64,000 nucleotides of DNA from Symsagittifera roscoffensis (GCF_963678635.1 NC_087064.1:34572369-34636368), one strand, 5' to 3'. Counted from the stretch's first letter, positions 1-15,200 are shown. The notes: generated by a model not told the origin, from the sequence alone. A program made the numbers and translations.

Positions 1-166
1 GCATCAAATAGTTATCAACTCATATGGCCGAACTTCAAAGTGATTTCATTCGAGTCCTCGGGCTAAATTGAAACAAGTGTTATTTTTTATCTATGCCTCA
101 ATCAAGGCACTTTTTGTTATGTGTGTCTGTTTTTTCTGTGATTGTCTCTTTGTTGATGTGTTGCAG

Positions 167-281
167 ACCCTTCGGCTACCAGAAGAAGTCTGAAGGAAGG
201 GCGAAGGAGTTCGACAAGCCACTGTCCCCCAAGGAATTCCACGACACCTGTGTCAAGGCCAACATCCCCTGTCTCTTCCAA
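167..281 (+). CDS. JmjC gene, first visible exon
   Basis: Encodes a stretch with PLSPKEFHDTCVKANIPC, like the segment preceding the catalytic core of cupin-8 proteins. The acceptor is taken as ttgcag at 161-166 after a long T-rich tract; the donor is GT at 282-283. Alternatively, translation starts at the ATG at 93: the T-rich tract then encodes a hydrophobic stretch that could be a signal peptide, which would fit the RDEL tail of the last exon. A T-rich tract gives hydrophobic residues by default, so the choice is open. Confidence 0.6.
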
Positions 282-3200
282 GTTAGCCTTAAATCTGACC
301 TGTTCATGCAAGCAAATAACCCTAAGTGTTGGGCAGCAATAACAGCCTGTTGCAAATTCAAGTAGCTAAAAATTGTTTGATCAAGCTCCCATTATTTTTC
401 ATTCACAAAAAAAAAACATGTTTTTTCAAGGAAATAGCGTATCGAAATGAAAAAAAAGAGAAAATTTTTAAATTGAAAATAACTCCAATAATTTCATTCT
501 CATGAAAAAACATCCTGAGACATTACCAGAAAAGCATAAATTATGAGAATGAAAGAGATAAAGAATCACTGAATTAATTATTAAAATGGTCATAAAGCAG
601 AAATAATTTTATTAAATTACAATAGGGAGCAAACAAAAAATTTTTGCCAGACCCAACATCGAGCTGATAATAGTAGCGTCAAACATATTTTGGTTTGGAT
701 TAATGATCTCAAGATGAATACAATAACGGTGAAACAATGAACTTATCAGCTCTAGCCTTATTCTTACAACCCTTCCAATGTTACCAAATTTTGGCTGCTC
801 CTCAAAGTTTCCAAACATTTCTAAAGATGTTTGATCAGTTATTTTGGAACACACAGTAGAGTTTGTATCTTTTACACAGTAGGGGTTTGTATCTTTTACT
901 TTTTCAGGCCACAAGTTGAACCAATTGCAAGTTTTTAAAAAAAAAAATTTTTTTTTTCTTGTCATGGTTAAATTGAAACAAGCTTCCTCAGTACTTGATT
1001 TGAATTTGCAGTATTCTTATTTCGGAAAGTTCGACCAAAACATGTTATTTTTTTGTTCATGACTTTTTGAAAGTATTTTAGAGTTAAGTAAATTACTCTG
1101 AGGCCATAGGAAAGTTTTTCTGATTTTTTTTCTTACAGAAAATAAATTTTCCAAACTTTTCTTTAAGCACAATAAAATTACCTTTCTAAAGTGTTTAGCG
1201 CTTTTTCTTGAGTGGTAGCAAATACTTGAACTAACTGAGAACTAGGCTTTTTAAACCTGCAACCCTGTGTGTAATTGTTGGTGAGCTGTATAGTTGAGCT
1301 AGAGTTCTGATTGCTATTGCCATTTTACTTAGAACGCTGTTCACTTCTGGCTCCATTGGGAAAATATTTTCGTCAACGATGACACCTAAATGCTGAAACT
1401 GATTTTGTTTTTTTTTATTATAGCATCTGGTATTTTTATGGTTTGCACGCACTTGTTTTCAAACGAGGTATTGCAATCTAAAAAACTATTTTTTAAAAAA
1501 CAAGTTAGGGTAATTTTCGATAACTCATGTTGACTAAATGTCGAAACATACCGGACTTTTTTTGAGTCCGAAATTATTTTGTTTGAGTCGAGCACAATCG
1601 TTTTATTTAATTGAGATAGTCAAAACATACCCGACTTTGATCGAGACAGTCGAAATGTACCAACTTCTGGTCGATACGGTCAAAACGTTCCGAACTTTGA
1701 TCGAGACGCTCAACACATAATGCGCATATAACTTAAAAAATATAACTTAAATTATCGCATATTAGAGAGATTTCTGTTTTGTAGCTGATCTGTATTTATA
1801 ACACATAGGCAAAGCGGAGCTTTGCACCACTTGCGATACGAGACAGAAATAAAAAAAGTTTCAATTGTTGAAAAAATATAGATGAACTAAAAACTTTGCA
1901 TGTCTCGATGCTGAAGGAACATGTTTGATATTGAACAAATTTTCTTTACTGAATGCGCAGACTAGTAATAAGTCTTCAGAGAAGGATCAAAACAGTTAAT
2001 ATGTATTCAGCTGAATTGAAACAACAATAACACAAGAACAGAAATCAATTGAAAAAAGGGGGCCTTCTTTTTTCAATTGATTTCTGTTTTTGTGTTATTG
2101 TTGTTTCAATTCAGCTGAATACATATTAACTGTTTTGATCCTTTTCTGAAGACTTATTACTAGTCTGCGCATTCAATATAAACCCTTATTTTTCAGAAAC
2201 TTTTCCGTTTGGTGTATTTAATATAATTTTTTTAGGTGTATTTTTTATTTTCTTTTCTTTGCGAGCTTCGTTTGATACCGTTTTTGTTCCGATTTTCAAA
2301 GAATGTATCAGAATTTTTGTGGTGTTTTCTCCAGAATATTTAACTAGCCATTTTTAGTGGACCTTTTTTTCAAAGTTCTGAAAGATATCGATGATTATAG
2401 CTCAAATGAAGTGTCTCATGAAGTTATGGGGGTTTGAAAATAGCCTGTTTGGGAAATTTGGCCAATTGACTGTAACAACTAACATAAAAAAATTTTTTTT
2501 GTGATATCAGCGTATAAGCGGCTATTTAATCCGTCTTAATTTTTGATTTGAGGCATGCTTATTATCCGAACTAATACCGAACGTTCATTTGAATACATCA
2601 TTTTGAACTTTAAATAGCGTGTGGGGCATGATCGTCACAATAAAAAAGCTTTTTTTTTCAAACTTTTTTTATTTATTAATAAAATTTTCATCAATTTAAG
2701 TAAATCAAACACTATTTCACAAACTTTGAAGGGCGGTCGAAACCTTTAGTTCATCGTCTTGATACGAGCAGTCCTGTTCTGATTTATTGATGAGTGTTTT
2801 TTGACAAAAAATATAACTTAAATTATCGCATATTAGAGAGATTTCTGTTTTGTAGCTGATCTGTATTTATAACACATTGGCAAAGCGGAGCTTTGCACCA
2901 CTTGCGATACGAGACAGAAATAAAAAAGTTTCAATTGTTGAAAAAATATAGATGAACTAAAAACTTTGCATGTCTCGATGCTGGAGGAACATGTTTGATA
3001 TTGAACAAATTTTCTTTACTGATGCGACTAGAAAATGTGATTTTAAAACTTGGACTTTGCCCAAAACCTTATTTGTTTCCCTACTAAAATAAATGCGAAA
3101 AGAATGAAATCGAGATAATCAGTTTTCCCAAAAAAAAAATTTCTTACTAATAATTAAGGAGTCGCCGCTTCTGCGGGAACAATTATTGCAATCGGTTTTT

Positions 3201-6200
3201 TTAATTGAACAATTCATCTCAGATTTCATTGTGTAAATTTTATGAAAACTCAAAAAAAGTTTAAAAGTTCTTTAAAACATCCAAAGAATTTTGCTAAATT
3301 GATAACTTTTTCAAGCAGAAAGCAGGTTGTGGCCGCTTAAGCAGTGAAGTTTCCCAAAACCGAGTTTCTCGATTGAACGCAACCTGAGAATTGACACGAT
3401 AGTTTTCGCGTAAAGTCAAGAAATTTACAAAAAACTTTCAAAGTTTCAAAATATTGAGTTGTTTGAAGACCATAACTTCAAAAAAAGTCAGAGCAAAATT
3501 TGTAGGTACACTTTTAACAACCTGTTGCTTTGATTAAATCTATGACATTGGATTTGACACGATAATTAGCGGTCGACAATTAAAAACGGTCAACAATTAA
3601 AAAAAATTGACTATTCCGATGATCATAGATTTTTGTGTGTAAAAATTATGCAGAAACGTTATTTAGAAGAGATTCACGCAACCTTTTATTTGGAATCAAT
3701 CTAAAATTTCAGAAATGGGACGGTAGTTCTCGAATAAATCAAATACTTCCAAAAAAATACAGTCAACAAATCAAGACTTTTCTGAGAGCCATAATTTTTG
3801 TTGTCAGAAAATTTGGGCGCAGTCACATACCAAAATGTGATTACCGTAGCATGTTTTTTTAAATTGAAACCAAAATCTCGGATTTGGCAGATTTGTTATA
3901 GAGATTATTCAAAAAGCTTAAAAAACTGTCAAAAAGTAAAAAATGACATTTCCGTGGGCGATAGCTTTTTGTGTAAGAAACTTTGTGAGTGGCTGCTCAG
4001 TCAACTGAGTTTTCAAATACCCGTTATTTCCATTGAAGTCACAATATCAGAATCAAGAGGTTAGTTTTCGAGAAAACACAAAAAGGTTCACAAAAATGTC
4101 TAAATCAAAATTTTGATTATTCCGAGGGCCATAACTTTTAACTTTATGTTAGAAAAAATTGGGCGTAGACGCTTTTGCAGAGAGTTTTTTAAAACCGTTT
4201 TGTTTATTGAAACCAAAAAATTAGATTTCAGAGGGGTAATTTTTAAGAAAATGAAAAAAAAAATCAAAATATGGATTAAACATTCTCCCACAGAGTTTTT
4301 CGAAGGCTGTAGACAGAGGGTTCAAAGTAAAAAAGAGGATTCAAATAAAAAGAGACTCTAGGGGAGTATGCAGGCAGACAGGAGAATAGGCGGTTGTTCA
4401 ATTGATACCTCTTTTTTGAAAATGAGTAGAAAATTCTGAGAAAAACTCAAATTTTTCCAATAAATTTGGAAATAGTTTTCCTTAACGGAAAAAAAGTAAA
4501 TAAATGTCAATAAACCGGTTAGTAAACAAAAAATTATTTTGAAAAAGTGCAGAGGGGAGTGTTAAAAATGGGGTTTCTCAAAACGGCCCAAAATTAGGTC
4601 ATAAGGCCAATAAAAAACAGGCCAAAATAATTTAGGCCGAGGAACTTTTTTAGCGAAGCAAAAAAAAACAAAGGAAATACGAAGTCAAGATGAGTAAAAC
4701 TAAACTATAGGCGTAAGTCAAACACCAAAAAGCAGTATTATAGAAAAATTGAAGCAGAAAAAAAACTACTCCAAGACATGACAACTAAGCCGACAACAGA
4801 AAAGCAGACAAATAAATGGCCGAAAAACTTTTTATGCTAAAAGAAAACAAAAAAAAAAGAAAATATAGCAGGTCAAGGTTTGTAGAATTACAAATTGCAG
4901 AAATAAATGAAACATAAATAGCAGCGAAAATGAAAACTGCATTCAGCAAAAAAATTTACGATATGGCATCTAGGCAGGCAAAACATAAGCAGACAAAAAA
5001 TAAGCCGACCTTTTTTTGAAACCGAATTTTCCCGTTTGCAAAAAAGCAGTCCCTGATCAGATTGGAACTCAGGACTTGTGATGTCCCATTTGTATTCGTT
5101 ACCTCCCGACTAAGTGTGTTGCCGACGTTATGAAGTCGAAACTTAATTTCATTGTGGACCAAAGTACCAAATGATTCAAATGATTCTGTTAAACAAGTTG
5201 TTAACCCGAAAAAAGTTTATTCCGGCTTGATCGCAAGCGTAATAAATATCTTCCTAACCATATTTTGGTTCAAATTCGTTGACCGATTTGCGAAGCAACG
5301 CAAAGAAACGATTGATATGGACTAAATCAGTTGACCGATTTGCGAAGCAACGCAAAGAAACAAGTTTTCTTTTAACAATTCAAAATTCTTTTTTAACTTT
5401 CAGCAAAATTCATTTTTTGTTTGCTAGGACTTGATGAACGGATCAGTGCCGATGGAGAATTGGGACGACAAGTCAATTGAGGGGAGGATGAGTAAGTTGA
5501 ATGTGAGTGTAGAGAGGTTCCTGGCAGACAAGGCAAAAGAGAAGACAAAGGTCACCTTCAGACACTTCATCAGAAACTACCACCACAAGGAGATGTTCAT
5601 CAGGTCAGCCATTAGATAATAATTTTTAATCAATTTTCGAGAAAGTATAGATTACACGTTTATCGTATGTGTGACTTTGCAAGCTTTCTCGAGAGGCGAT
5701 CAAAAAAACACAAGGTCTGTCGAAAAATAACTCCATAACTACCCCCCTTCCAAAAAAAAAATAACTATCAAACACATTCTCCTAAAAAAGCTAATACGCT
5801 CTCTTGTTGCCCATTTTATTAGTACCAAGAAATACTAATTTGCAAATTAACCTATCAAAGATACGCTTTTATCTTAGTGTTACAGCAAAGGCATCAGGAG
5901 ATGCATCAAAAAACTCTATGACTCAAAGATTTTTCATTTAGACTAATTTGTTCTTGTTCAATTAGCTGTGAAGTCAAATTTCTAAAAAAAAAAGACGTCT
6001 CAAAAAATTACAGCATAATCAAAATGTAAACTAATTTTTTAAAGCTTTTCTCTGAAATTCTCTGTTTGGAAATTTTCTCTGAAATTTAGATCACTGAAGC
6101 GCTTAGTTCCTCAGAAGACATCTTTTTAATCTTGAAATGAGAAACTCTTAATAAAAAAACCAGAGCTGTGACAATAAAGCAATGTTTGTGCTGTCAAAAC

Positions 6201-9200
6201 TCGTCATAAACAATATTGTTCAATTAGTTAATGCCTACTTCTGAAATTTATGAAAGTTAGACTATTGAAGCGCTTACTTACGCATTACCCTGTAAGGCAT
6301 CTTTTTAATCTTAAACAAAGAGGCGAAGCTGAGCCTCGCACCATTTGCGATAAACAATAAAGCTACAAAATCAAAAAATAATGTGTCTTGAAACGAAACT
6401 TGAAAAATATGAATGAGTTTTTTTGAAGAAACCTTAGGCTCAAAAACCAGAAAATTTTTTACGCAATTGTTATAGAATTCAATTACGATCAAAACAAAAG
6501 AAAAGTTTGGACTTAACTCCATCCATTTCTTTCTGATAACCAGTAGGTGAAAACGAGAAGAAAACTTTTCGATCAAAACAATGGGATACGATAACTCCTA
6601 CAAGTACTCAAAAATGTTCATTAAATCTTGCAATCAAACAATGTACATAAATAATAAAAACGATCTGGGATAAAGGCCCTATCCGCTATAGTGCAAGATC
6701 AAAATGATTGAAAAAAATGATTACGAACAACTGCAACAAAAAAGAACTTGCAGAAAATCTGAAAAAATCTGAAAACCTATGAAAATAACGCAATTACACT
6801 AAAAATTATCAGTTATGAAATATACACGCAACAATAAAAGAGCTAGGTTACCACAAAAAATAACATTCAAAAAACACCAAAAATGGAAGTGTAAAATCAT
6901 GAAAAAATTTTGTTAAATTTCAGCCACAAAAAACCACACACTCAAATCTCGTGCAGAGCTCCCCGCCAGATTCTTTTGCAGACAAAAAAGCCAATACGAT
7001 TTTGCAAAATCTGCAAAAGATTTATCAACTTCTTTTAATTTTTTTTTTGACAAATTGAAATAATACGTTAAACCATAAACTTGAATCGCTTTCAAGTAAG
7101 ATTGCTTAAGCCTACTACACACCCAAACAACTAAAACTAAAACTATTCACGCACTCTTAGAAGAAAAAAAATAAGAAACCATGCATACAAATGAAACTGA
7201 AAATTTATTTGCAAAAAACTATTTCTAGCAGAAGAATTCAAAGTTTTATTTCTAAGAGAAATTTTTGGAGCTTATAAAAATCGGAAAACCATGAAGTATT
7301 TTTACCCTCATAAAAAAGAAAAAAGTATCAACAAATCTACCAAAAAAAACTTAATTAACCGGGTGAGTAAGCCGACAAAAATTGGGTCAAACTCAATAAA
7401 GCCGACAAAAAATCAACTATAAATCGGCATTTACAAATCTTTTTCAGCCGTAAAACAATTATCACTTCAATCGTTGTAGCCAGCTTTTAAATTACAGCTG
7501 ATAGACGTGCATCTTGAGTAGAAATAGAGAATAAAAATTCATTTGGAGTGATCGAATTTCAGTCATCCTGTGTTATTTACGGGAAAAAAGTCTATTTCCC
7601 GATTGTAATACCAAGGGTAAATAAGGGAAGTCATGGGGACTGGAACATTTTAACCGGGTTTTATTCAGCAAAATTTTCGTCGTAAGCAATACTGTTTAAT
7701 ATTTTTTGTTTTATGTTTTTCTAGGAGCACAATGCCGAAAGAGCTGGAGGAAGATGTGCCAATATTGTCTATGGTCAGTTGTGGTCCAGTACAGGAGGGC
7801 ATGGTTGAAGTGGTCCTATGGGCCAGCAGTGGTTTCACTCCATCCCGACTACACTACGATGCAGAGTCACAACTGCACTGTCTCCTTACAGGCAGAAAGG
7901 ACTTCGTACTCTATGACCCCAAGCATGCAGACATATTCAAACTACAGGAGACGTACAAGGGATCTGGCACTGGGTTCTGTCCCTGGAATCCAGAGATACT
8001 CAGGTTTGTTTAGTTTTGACTTCAATTTGGTTTTTTTGCTCGAAGATTATACAACATTTTGGCCAAATAAATTGCGGAAAACCCCAGGGATTTCACCCAC
8101 TCACCAACCAAAGGGTACGTTTTTGTTGTTATTTTACAACGTTCATTGTCGGCCGACCGACCATAAAATTTTCTATAATATATACTAATTATGAAGGGCA
8201 GCGCGCGCCGAAAAAACATAATTTCTGGTAAAAATTTTCTAACGCCTTTTTAGGTCGGTTTTTATAGTGCTCTGGGAGTGCTCGGAAAATCAATTTGGTC
8301 TGCCTGAAAAAAAAGTTTGACCAAATCTTTGAAGTATTTTTGAAATTAAGGAAAGACTCGTTTTCTATCTTCTTACTTTCATCTACATTCTGTTTAAAGT
8401 ACAGTGCTGATTTAAATTAACCGGACAAAACGCTTTAGACTTGAAATTTAAAACCCGTTTTTCTCAAATTGGGATGAGCTTAGGTGAAAACTTATGAACA
8501 CAAAACTTGCTGAAAATTTAGCAGAATTAATATGGTGTAATTTGCTTTGCGAAATTCGGGCCCGAAGTTTTACCCCAAAAATGGGTCATTTTGGCTTTTC
8601 TTAGTTAATCAAAAATTACGCCGAAAATATCAAGTCGATCACAAACATAATTATGTCAAAGTGAGCCCCTTACATAGCCCAACAAACTTTAAGAAGGGTA
8701 TAATCTCCAAAATATTCTAGAAGTTTATTTATTTTTGTTTGATAGACAAAATAGGTCGTTTTTACTATATAAAATACCAACTTTTTATTTAAAAACAATT
8801 TTTAAACAGTTTGCAATTTTTTGGAGAAAATACCCTTCTTAAAGTTTGTTGGGCTATGTAAGGGGCTCACTTTGACATAATTATGTCTGTGATCGACTGG
8901 GTATTTTCGGCGTAATTTTTGATTAACTAAGAAAAGCCAAAATGACCCATTTTTGGGGTAAAACTTTGGGCCCGAATTTCGCAAAACAAATTACACCATA
9001 TTAATTCTGCTAAAGTTTTAAGCAAGTTTTGTCTTCATAAGTTTTTTGCCTAAACTCAACTCAATTTGAGAAAAACGGGTTTTAAATTTCAAGTTTAACG
9101 CGTTTTATCCGGTTAATTTAAATCAGCACTGTATCTTGGTTTGTTTAGTGTTTATGAGCACCCCAAACTGAGCAAGACTCCTTGGAAGTGGGCCACTCTC

Positions 9201-12200
9201 TGGGCAGGGGACTGTCTCTATGTGCCTCAGGGGTACCTGCACCAGGTCAGGGCACATGGCAGATCCTGGAGCATAGCATACCACTGGATTCACAGGTACC
9301 ACTTTCAACACTCACATACTGGAACCTGATATAAACTACATTTTATGATTGGATAAATTAGATATTTTACCACTGTAAAGTATTTAATATTAACCAATCA
9401 TGATCCATCTAACTAACAACCCACTTATTTGTAAGTGCTGGAATTACTTGTAATTTCAGCACCAGAGAGATTTGAATTTAACTTAGAATTTAGTTGCCTC
9501 TCCAAAGGAACTTCAGCAGCCGCAATAAACCAGTATACCCTAGATCTATTGAGCCTAGCAGAGACTAGTTAAACAACCTGAGACTAGATAGTATAAGAGT
9601 AAGATTAGGATCGGTATTAGACTAAGAAGTTGCACGAATCTATCTGGCCGAAAATAAGATAGCGTGACGAGCAGACGGTGTACCCTATCCGAAATTACTC
9701 TATGAGTTAACCACATCGGTCATAACTCATCTGGTGCGACCATAAGTCTCGAACAAGACCTTAATAGCTTAGAATTAGCCAAAAATAGATTAGAATTTAG
9801 ACAAAACATTTTTAAATTGTTATACGACGATAATTTAATCGAAATGTCTCTACGACTCAATAGATCAGAGCCAATATTCCGAACGATAACAGAACTACCC
9901 GGAATTGCAAGAAGACCTCGAACCAGAGACGACATACGACAAAGTAGAAACTTACCAAATAGTTATATGATAGTACGGCAAAAGCCAACACAGACTTTTA
10001 TATTTAGAATTTTATTAGCAATGAATTTAGATTTTCATTTGCAAACATAAAATCTTGAAGTCAATCTTCATAATCATTTCAGGCGCTAAACAAAACTATT
10101 AATATACAATAACGATTGATAAAAAGATCTCAGATCGTTTTCCTAAAATTCTGCAGTATTATATAAAACATGTTTGGAAAATACTTATTGAAAATCAAAA
10201 TAAAAATTAGTAGCATGACAATAAACTGTTAGTAATTATAAAATCATCAGTTGTCCCAGCTTCATCACCTAAAACATAACAGCAATCATAAGCTCATTAA
10301 AATCATTAAAACACTAAATCTTTTCTTAAATAAATTTAAACCATTTTAAACTTATATTCACTTAATCTTAAAATCAGATCATCAAGGCTTATCCTTGGAT
10401 CTTAATTAATTTTCTATTTAAATAAATTTACAAAACTTGATCATCAAGGCCTATCCTTGGATCAAAAAGAACAATTTTGTTCTCCCCCACCCACTTAGCT
10501 AGTGTCTAACGACCTCAAACGTCGATTCACTATCCACCCCTTTCAAAAAAAAACCCAAGACTAATAGAAATTTTTGAACAAAACTAATCATTCAAATTAG
10601 GATAAACAGTGAAGAACTTCGGTTATTCATCCTTCACTTGAACCCTCCTTTTACCAGACCCAGGATAAATCGTAGACTTAGTAAGTTTAAAATAGTATCT
10701 AACGAACTACTCGCGTTCTAATTATACCTGAACCTTGTGGATCGATTTACTATTCTCCAACCCTTGAACACAATCACTACCCTTAAGTAAGATTAAGTAA
10801 GTTAACACCTTAGCTTATACTAGCCACGAGAAAGTAAAAAATCATTCTTCGGAATCGATATACTTTTCTCTCCAACCCTGATTAAATAGACCCAGGTTAA
10901 GCTAACCAAAAATCGTAAGGACTAACAATTTAAGAAAATAGAAATCATCTAACAATTTTTTGCATCCGTCATCCTAAACCTTATGTCATTTAAAATCTAG
11001 GAAACAAACAAACAATCGTTTTACACAACTGTGAAATAGATAACAAAAAATACGACCTTGTAATCACACCTCATACACAAACAGTTGGATATATTAGAAC
11101 AAAACGACAAACACTAAAAAGGAAAATAATAAACAAACAAAGACAAATAACACGAAAAAGATTTTCCAAAAATAGAAACGCAATTTCAGAATCAGAAGCC
11201 AGCATTTTAGACGAACTTTGTAAATTAAAAGAATCTATAGATAAAAATTGCCCCATTCACGATCAATTATATTTTTCCGACTCAGAAACAACTTCAAATT
11301 CATCAAAAAGAGGAAAAAGAAGAATAAAAAAGCAATATAAACACAAACCAGTACATTTATATAATTGGAATCAACCAATTAGACATATCGATAATTACCT
11401 ATTAACAGTCATTAAACGAAAAAATGAGCCAGACACACACCCCAAGTGAAGATAGTCCAGATGATGACGATATCTACCCCTTCCTCGTAGATGCACCCAA
11501 TGATAGAGGACAGCATATACTTTGCAAGAATTTACTCCAAAATTTATTTGAACCCGGAATCAGCCCATGTAAAGCAGAGTTCCCAGATGTAAAGATCAAA
11601 AGACAAATTATTGATCACTATCTGAAAGATATATGTAATTTGACACAACAATACGGAATCTACACCATAGAATTCAGCTCACCAAACCCGAATCACCGCA
11701 AATATGTAATTCAAACAGACGACCTTGATTTAGAATTCTCAAAAGTATTCTCAGAATATATAAAAAGCATACAATATCATAACTCACAAAGAGCAAACTC
11801 CATATTCACTATTGAAGTTTTTGCCATAATATATAGTTATATCTCAATATTAGAAAACGAAATCCCAATCCCAAGTGTCTCACCGACAGAGACATCTAAA
11901 CATATAAGGGTACGACATGAAATCACACTATTTTCAACTTTTCTACATATAATTAAAGAAAATTTCACTAAAGATGATGTTTCACAACATACAAAACATG
12001 ACCTACAAAAAATTTTGGCATGGTTTATAATAGATTATTTCACACATAATATAGATTTAATTTCACAAGCAAGAAAAAATTTCAGACCTCAAAATTCAAA
12101 AGATGATACCGCAATCACAGAGCAGTCAGACTACGTTTGGGACCCCGAATGGTCTCATTATGCATTTATAAATATCCCACAATCAATTGCAAGTCAAGCA

Positions 12201-15200
12201 ATAAGTACAATATCTTATACAAGAGATTATGTAAGAGTAATACCATTATATATTGATGCAACACCATTAAACCACAATACATTTTTACCCGATACGCGAA
12301 ATAACAGTTTAAATTCGACCGTCATACACAATGAAAACCTTAATGGAACTAGGAACCTCACTCAACAAGATATTCAGACACCATCACACTTCATAAATGA
12401 AGAAATTGTCCAAACAACAACAACTACACAACAAAGTATTTCACCGATACGTCCAAATTTAACAACACCAAGAAATACAAACACTTCACTAGCACAGGTA
12501 ACCTTACAATCAACCGTTAAACCTTCGGTTGCTCCAAAATATTCACAAATGGATTATCAAACATATAGACCCATGACAATACCGTCAAAAACACGCAGAA
12601 CGTTCACAAGAAACAATTTTGCGGAACACAATTATAATTACACACATTCATCAAAAACAAACTATCCCCCCCGAAAAAATAATAATAATCAGATAAGATC
12701 TCGATATTGGGATAACCCAATGGCAACAACCAATTCAGTAAATTTTCAAACTAATTCACATCCTCCACAGGATCGTAGTGAAAATTACCCATTCTTTCAA
12801 CAGAATAAAAATAAAAAGCAAGCATCTCATCAAACGGATTATTTATCCTCTGACGATGATTATTTACAACCAGATATATTTGCACCATACACTCAAGAAT
12901 ATCGTGGACAAGGAGTGCAAAAACCGTATACATATCATAGAATTTTTTCTCCACACCCAACAGATACACAAAATCAACAACCAATACAAATGCAAAACCC
13001 AATTAATACACAATCTTTTCAACCAATTCAGCCACAAAACCCAATGATTACACACTCGTATCAACCAACACAAATGCAAAATGAAATACCACTTCCATAT
13101 TACCTTCAACAATACGAAATAACAAAAAATCAACTTTCGAATTTTTCACAAATGCCAAATGCAGCAGAATCATTACAAATGACAATGAATCCATACCTTA
13201 TGGGTGGATCATCAATAACATCAAACAAACCATTAATGGTATTCACAGGAACAGACCCTGAATATTCTGTAGAAGATTATTTAAATGCAGTAACAGCAAA
13301 TTTAATTTTAAATATAGGACCTGAACCAATTAATACGCCACTACATCAAAACTGGATACATCGACGCACAGCGTTGATACAGACAACCTTAGACGGCGCA
13401 GCCCAAAAATGGTTTTCAGTATTGCCTATAGAAATAAAATCAAACTGGAAAAGATTTACACAAGAATTTTCAAAATTGTTTGACTCCGAGAGAAACAAAC
13501 AACAACAAAGAGTTTTATGTAATGAAATTCGCAGATTACCAAATGAAACCATCAAACAATTAGCAGTACGTATCGAAACACTAGTTCGAAAAGCATATTC
13601 ATTAAATACACACGACTATAAAAACACAAAAATTACAGAAATCTTAATGATGACCTTAACACCTCAATTAAGGAAAATAGCAATAAAAAAGAGAGCATCC
13701 CATCCCTCCTCAATTCGAGAGCCCGATTTAGATTTTCGAAAACTAGTAGACAAACTAGAGCAAGCGGAAATCACAATGAAACTTGAAGAAACAGAAAATC
13801 TGAAATTACAATATGTTAACCGAATTGAAACAAATACCACAAATATCAATAATATACAGGAATCAGATACAGACCTCGTTGAAAAAATCACTGAAATACT
13901 CAATATTTATGAAAAACACCCAAACTTTAAAGGCAAACCATCTTTCAAAAAATGGTGTAATTATTGCCGACGATACGGACATAGTATTTCTGAATGTAGA
14001 CAAAAACAACAGGACAATCAAAACAAACCTCAAAAATAAAAAGAACCAAATAAATCATTCTATCAGTACATGAAAAAAGATCAAAATCTACCGAACAAAA
14101 ATGTATACAGCAACAACAGTTCAGGAAAACCACTTCCGAACAATACCAATTACACGAGAACTCAATCACCATATAACTCAAGTTATAGAGGAAGATCACC
14201 AGAACGAAGAAATACACAAAATTCGTCACAAAATCATTACAATAGACCAAATAGTCGAAATAACTACTCCAGATCAAATTCGAATAATAATGTAGTTAGC
14301 GTTTAATTACGTTTCAATTAGAGTAAATAGATAGCCCCAATAAAAGTTTACGCGTTAAAAAAGCGGAAAAAAAATGCTATTTAGCTGCCCCAATCGGACC
14401 AAATTGACAGTTTTCAAACTCTATTAACTCACCAAAAACTATCACAGGTTAATTATTTTCTGAATTATTTTCTGTCAAAAATGACAGAAATCTTAATGAT
14501 GACCTTAACACCTCAATTAAGGAAAATAGCAATAAAAAAGAGAGCATCCCATCCCTCCTCAATTCGAGAGCCCGATTTAGATTTTCGAAAACTAGTAGAC
14601 AAACTAGAGCAAGCGGAAATCACAATGAAACTTGAAGAAACAGAAAATCTGAAATTACAATATGTTAACCGAATTGAAACAAATACCACAAATATCAATA
14701 ATATACAGGAATCAGATACAGACCTCGTTGAAAAAATCACTGAAATACTCAATATTTATGAAAAACACCCAAACTTTAAAGGCAAACCATCTTTCAAAAA
14801 ATGGTGTAATTATTGCCGACGATACGGACATAGTATTTCTGAATGTAGACAAAAACAACAGGACAATCAAAACAAACCTCAAAAATATAAAGAACCAAAT
14901 AAATCATTCTATCAGTACATGAAAAAAGATCAAAATCTACCGAACAAAAATGTATACAGCAACAACAGTTCAGGAAAACCACTTCCGAACAATACCAATT
15001 ACACGAGAACTCAATCACCATATAACTCAAGTTATAGAGGAAGATCACCAGAACGAAGAAACACACAAAATTCGTCACAAAATCATTACAATAGACCAAA
15101 TAGTCGAAATAACTACTCCAGATCAAATTCGAATACAAAACAATTTGTTTCTAGATCTAATTCCCAATCAAGGAATAATAACTATCCAAACAATCAATCA

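Larger units (their letters stand above)
282..5427 (+). other. JmjC intron 1, repeat-rich, no gene seen
   Basis: AT-rich intron of about 5.1 kb. It holds a degenerate minisatellite, paired direct repeats around a large palindrome, a diverged copy of a dispersed hairpin repeat, and a tRNA-like SINE, listed separately. No other coding signal was found. Confidence 0.6.

Noticed and set aside
12751-13133. Antisense open frames across gag
   Set aside because: They are shadows created by the A-rich, repetitive N/Q codons of gag and have low-complexity V/L/F/C/W composition.
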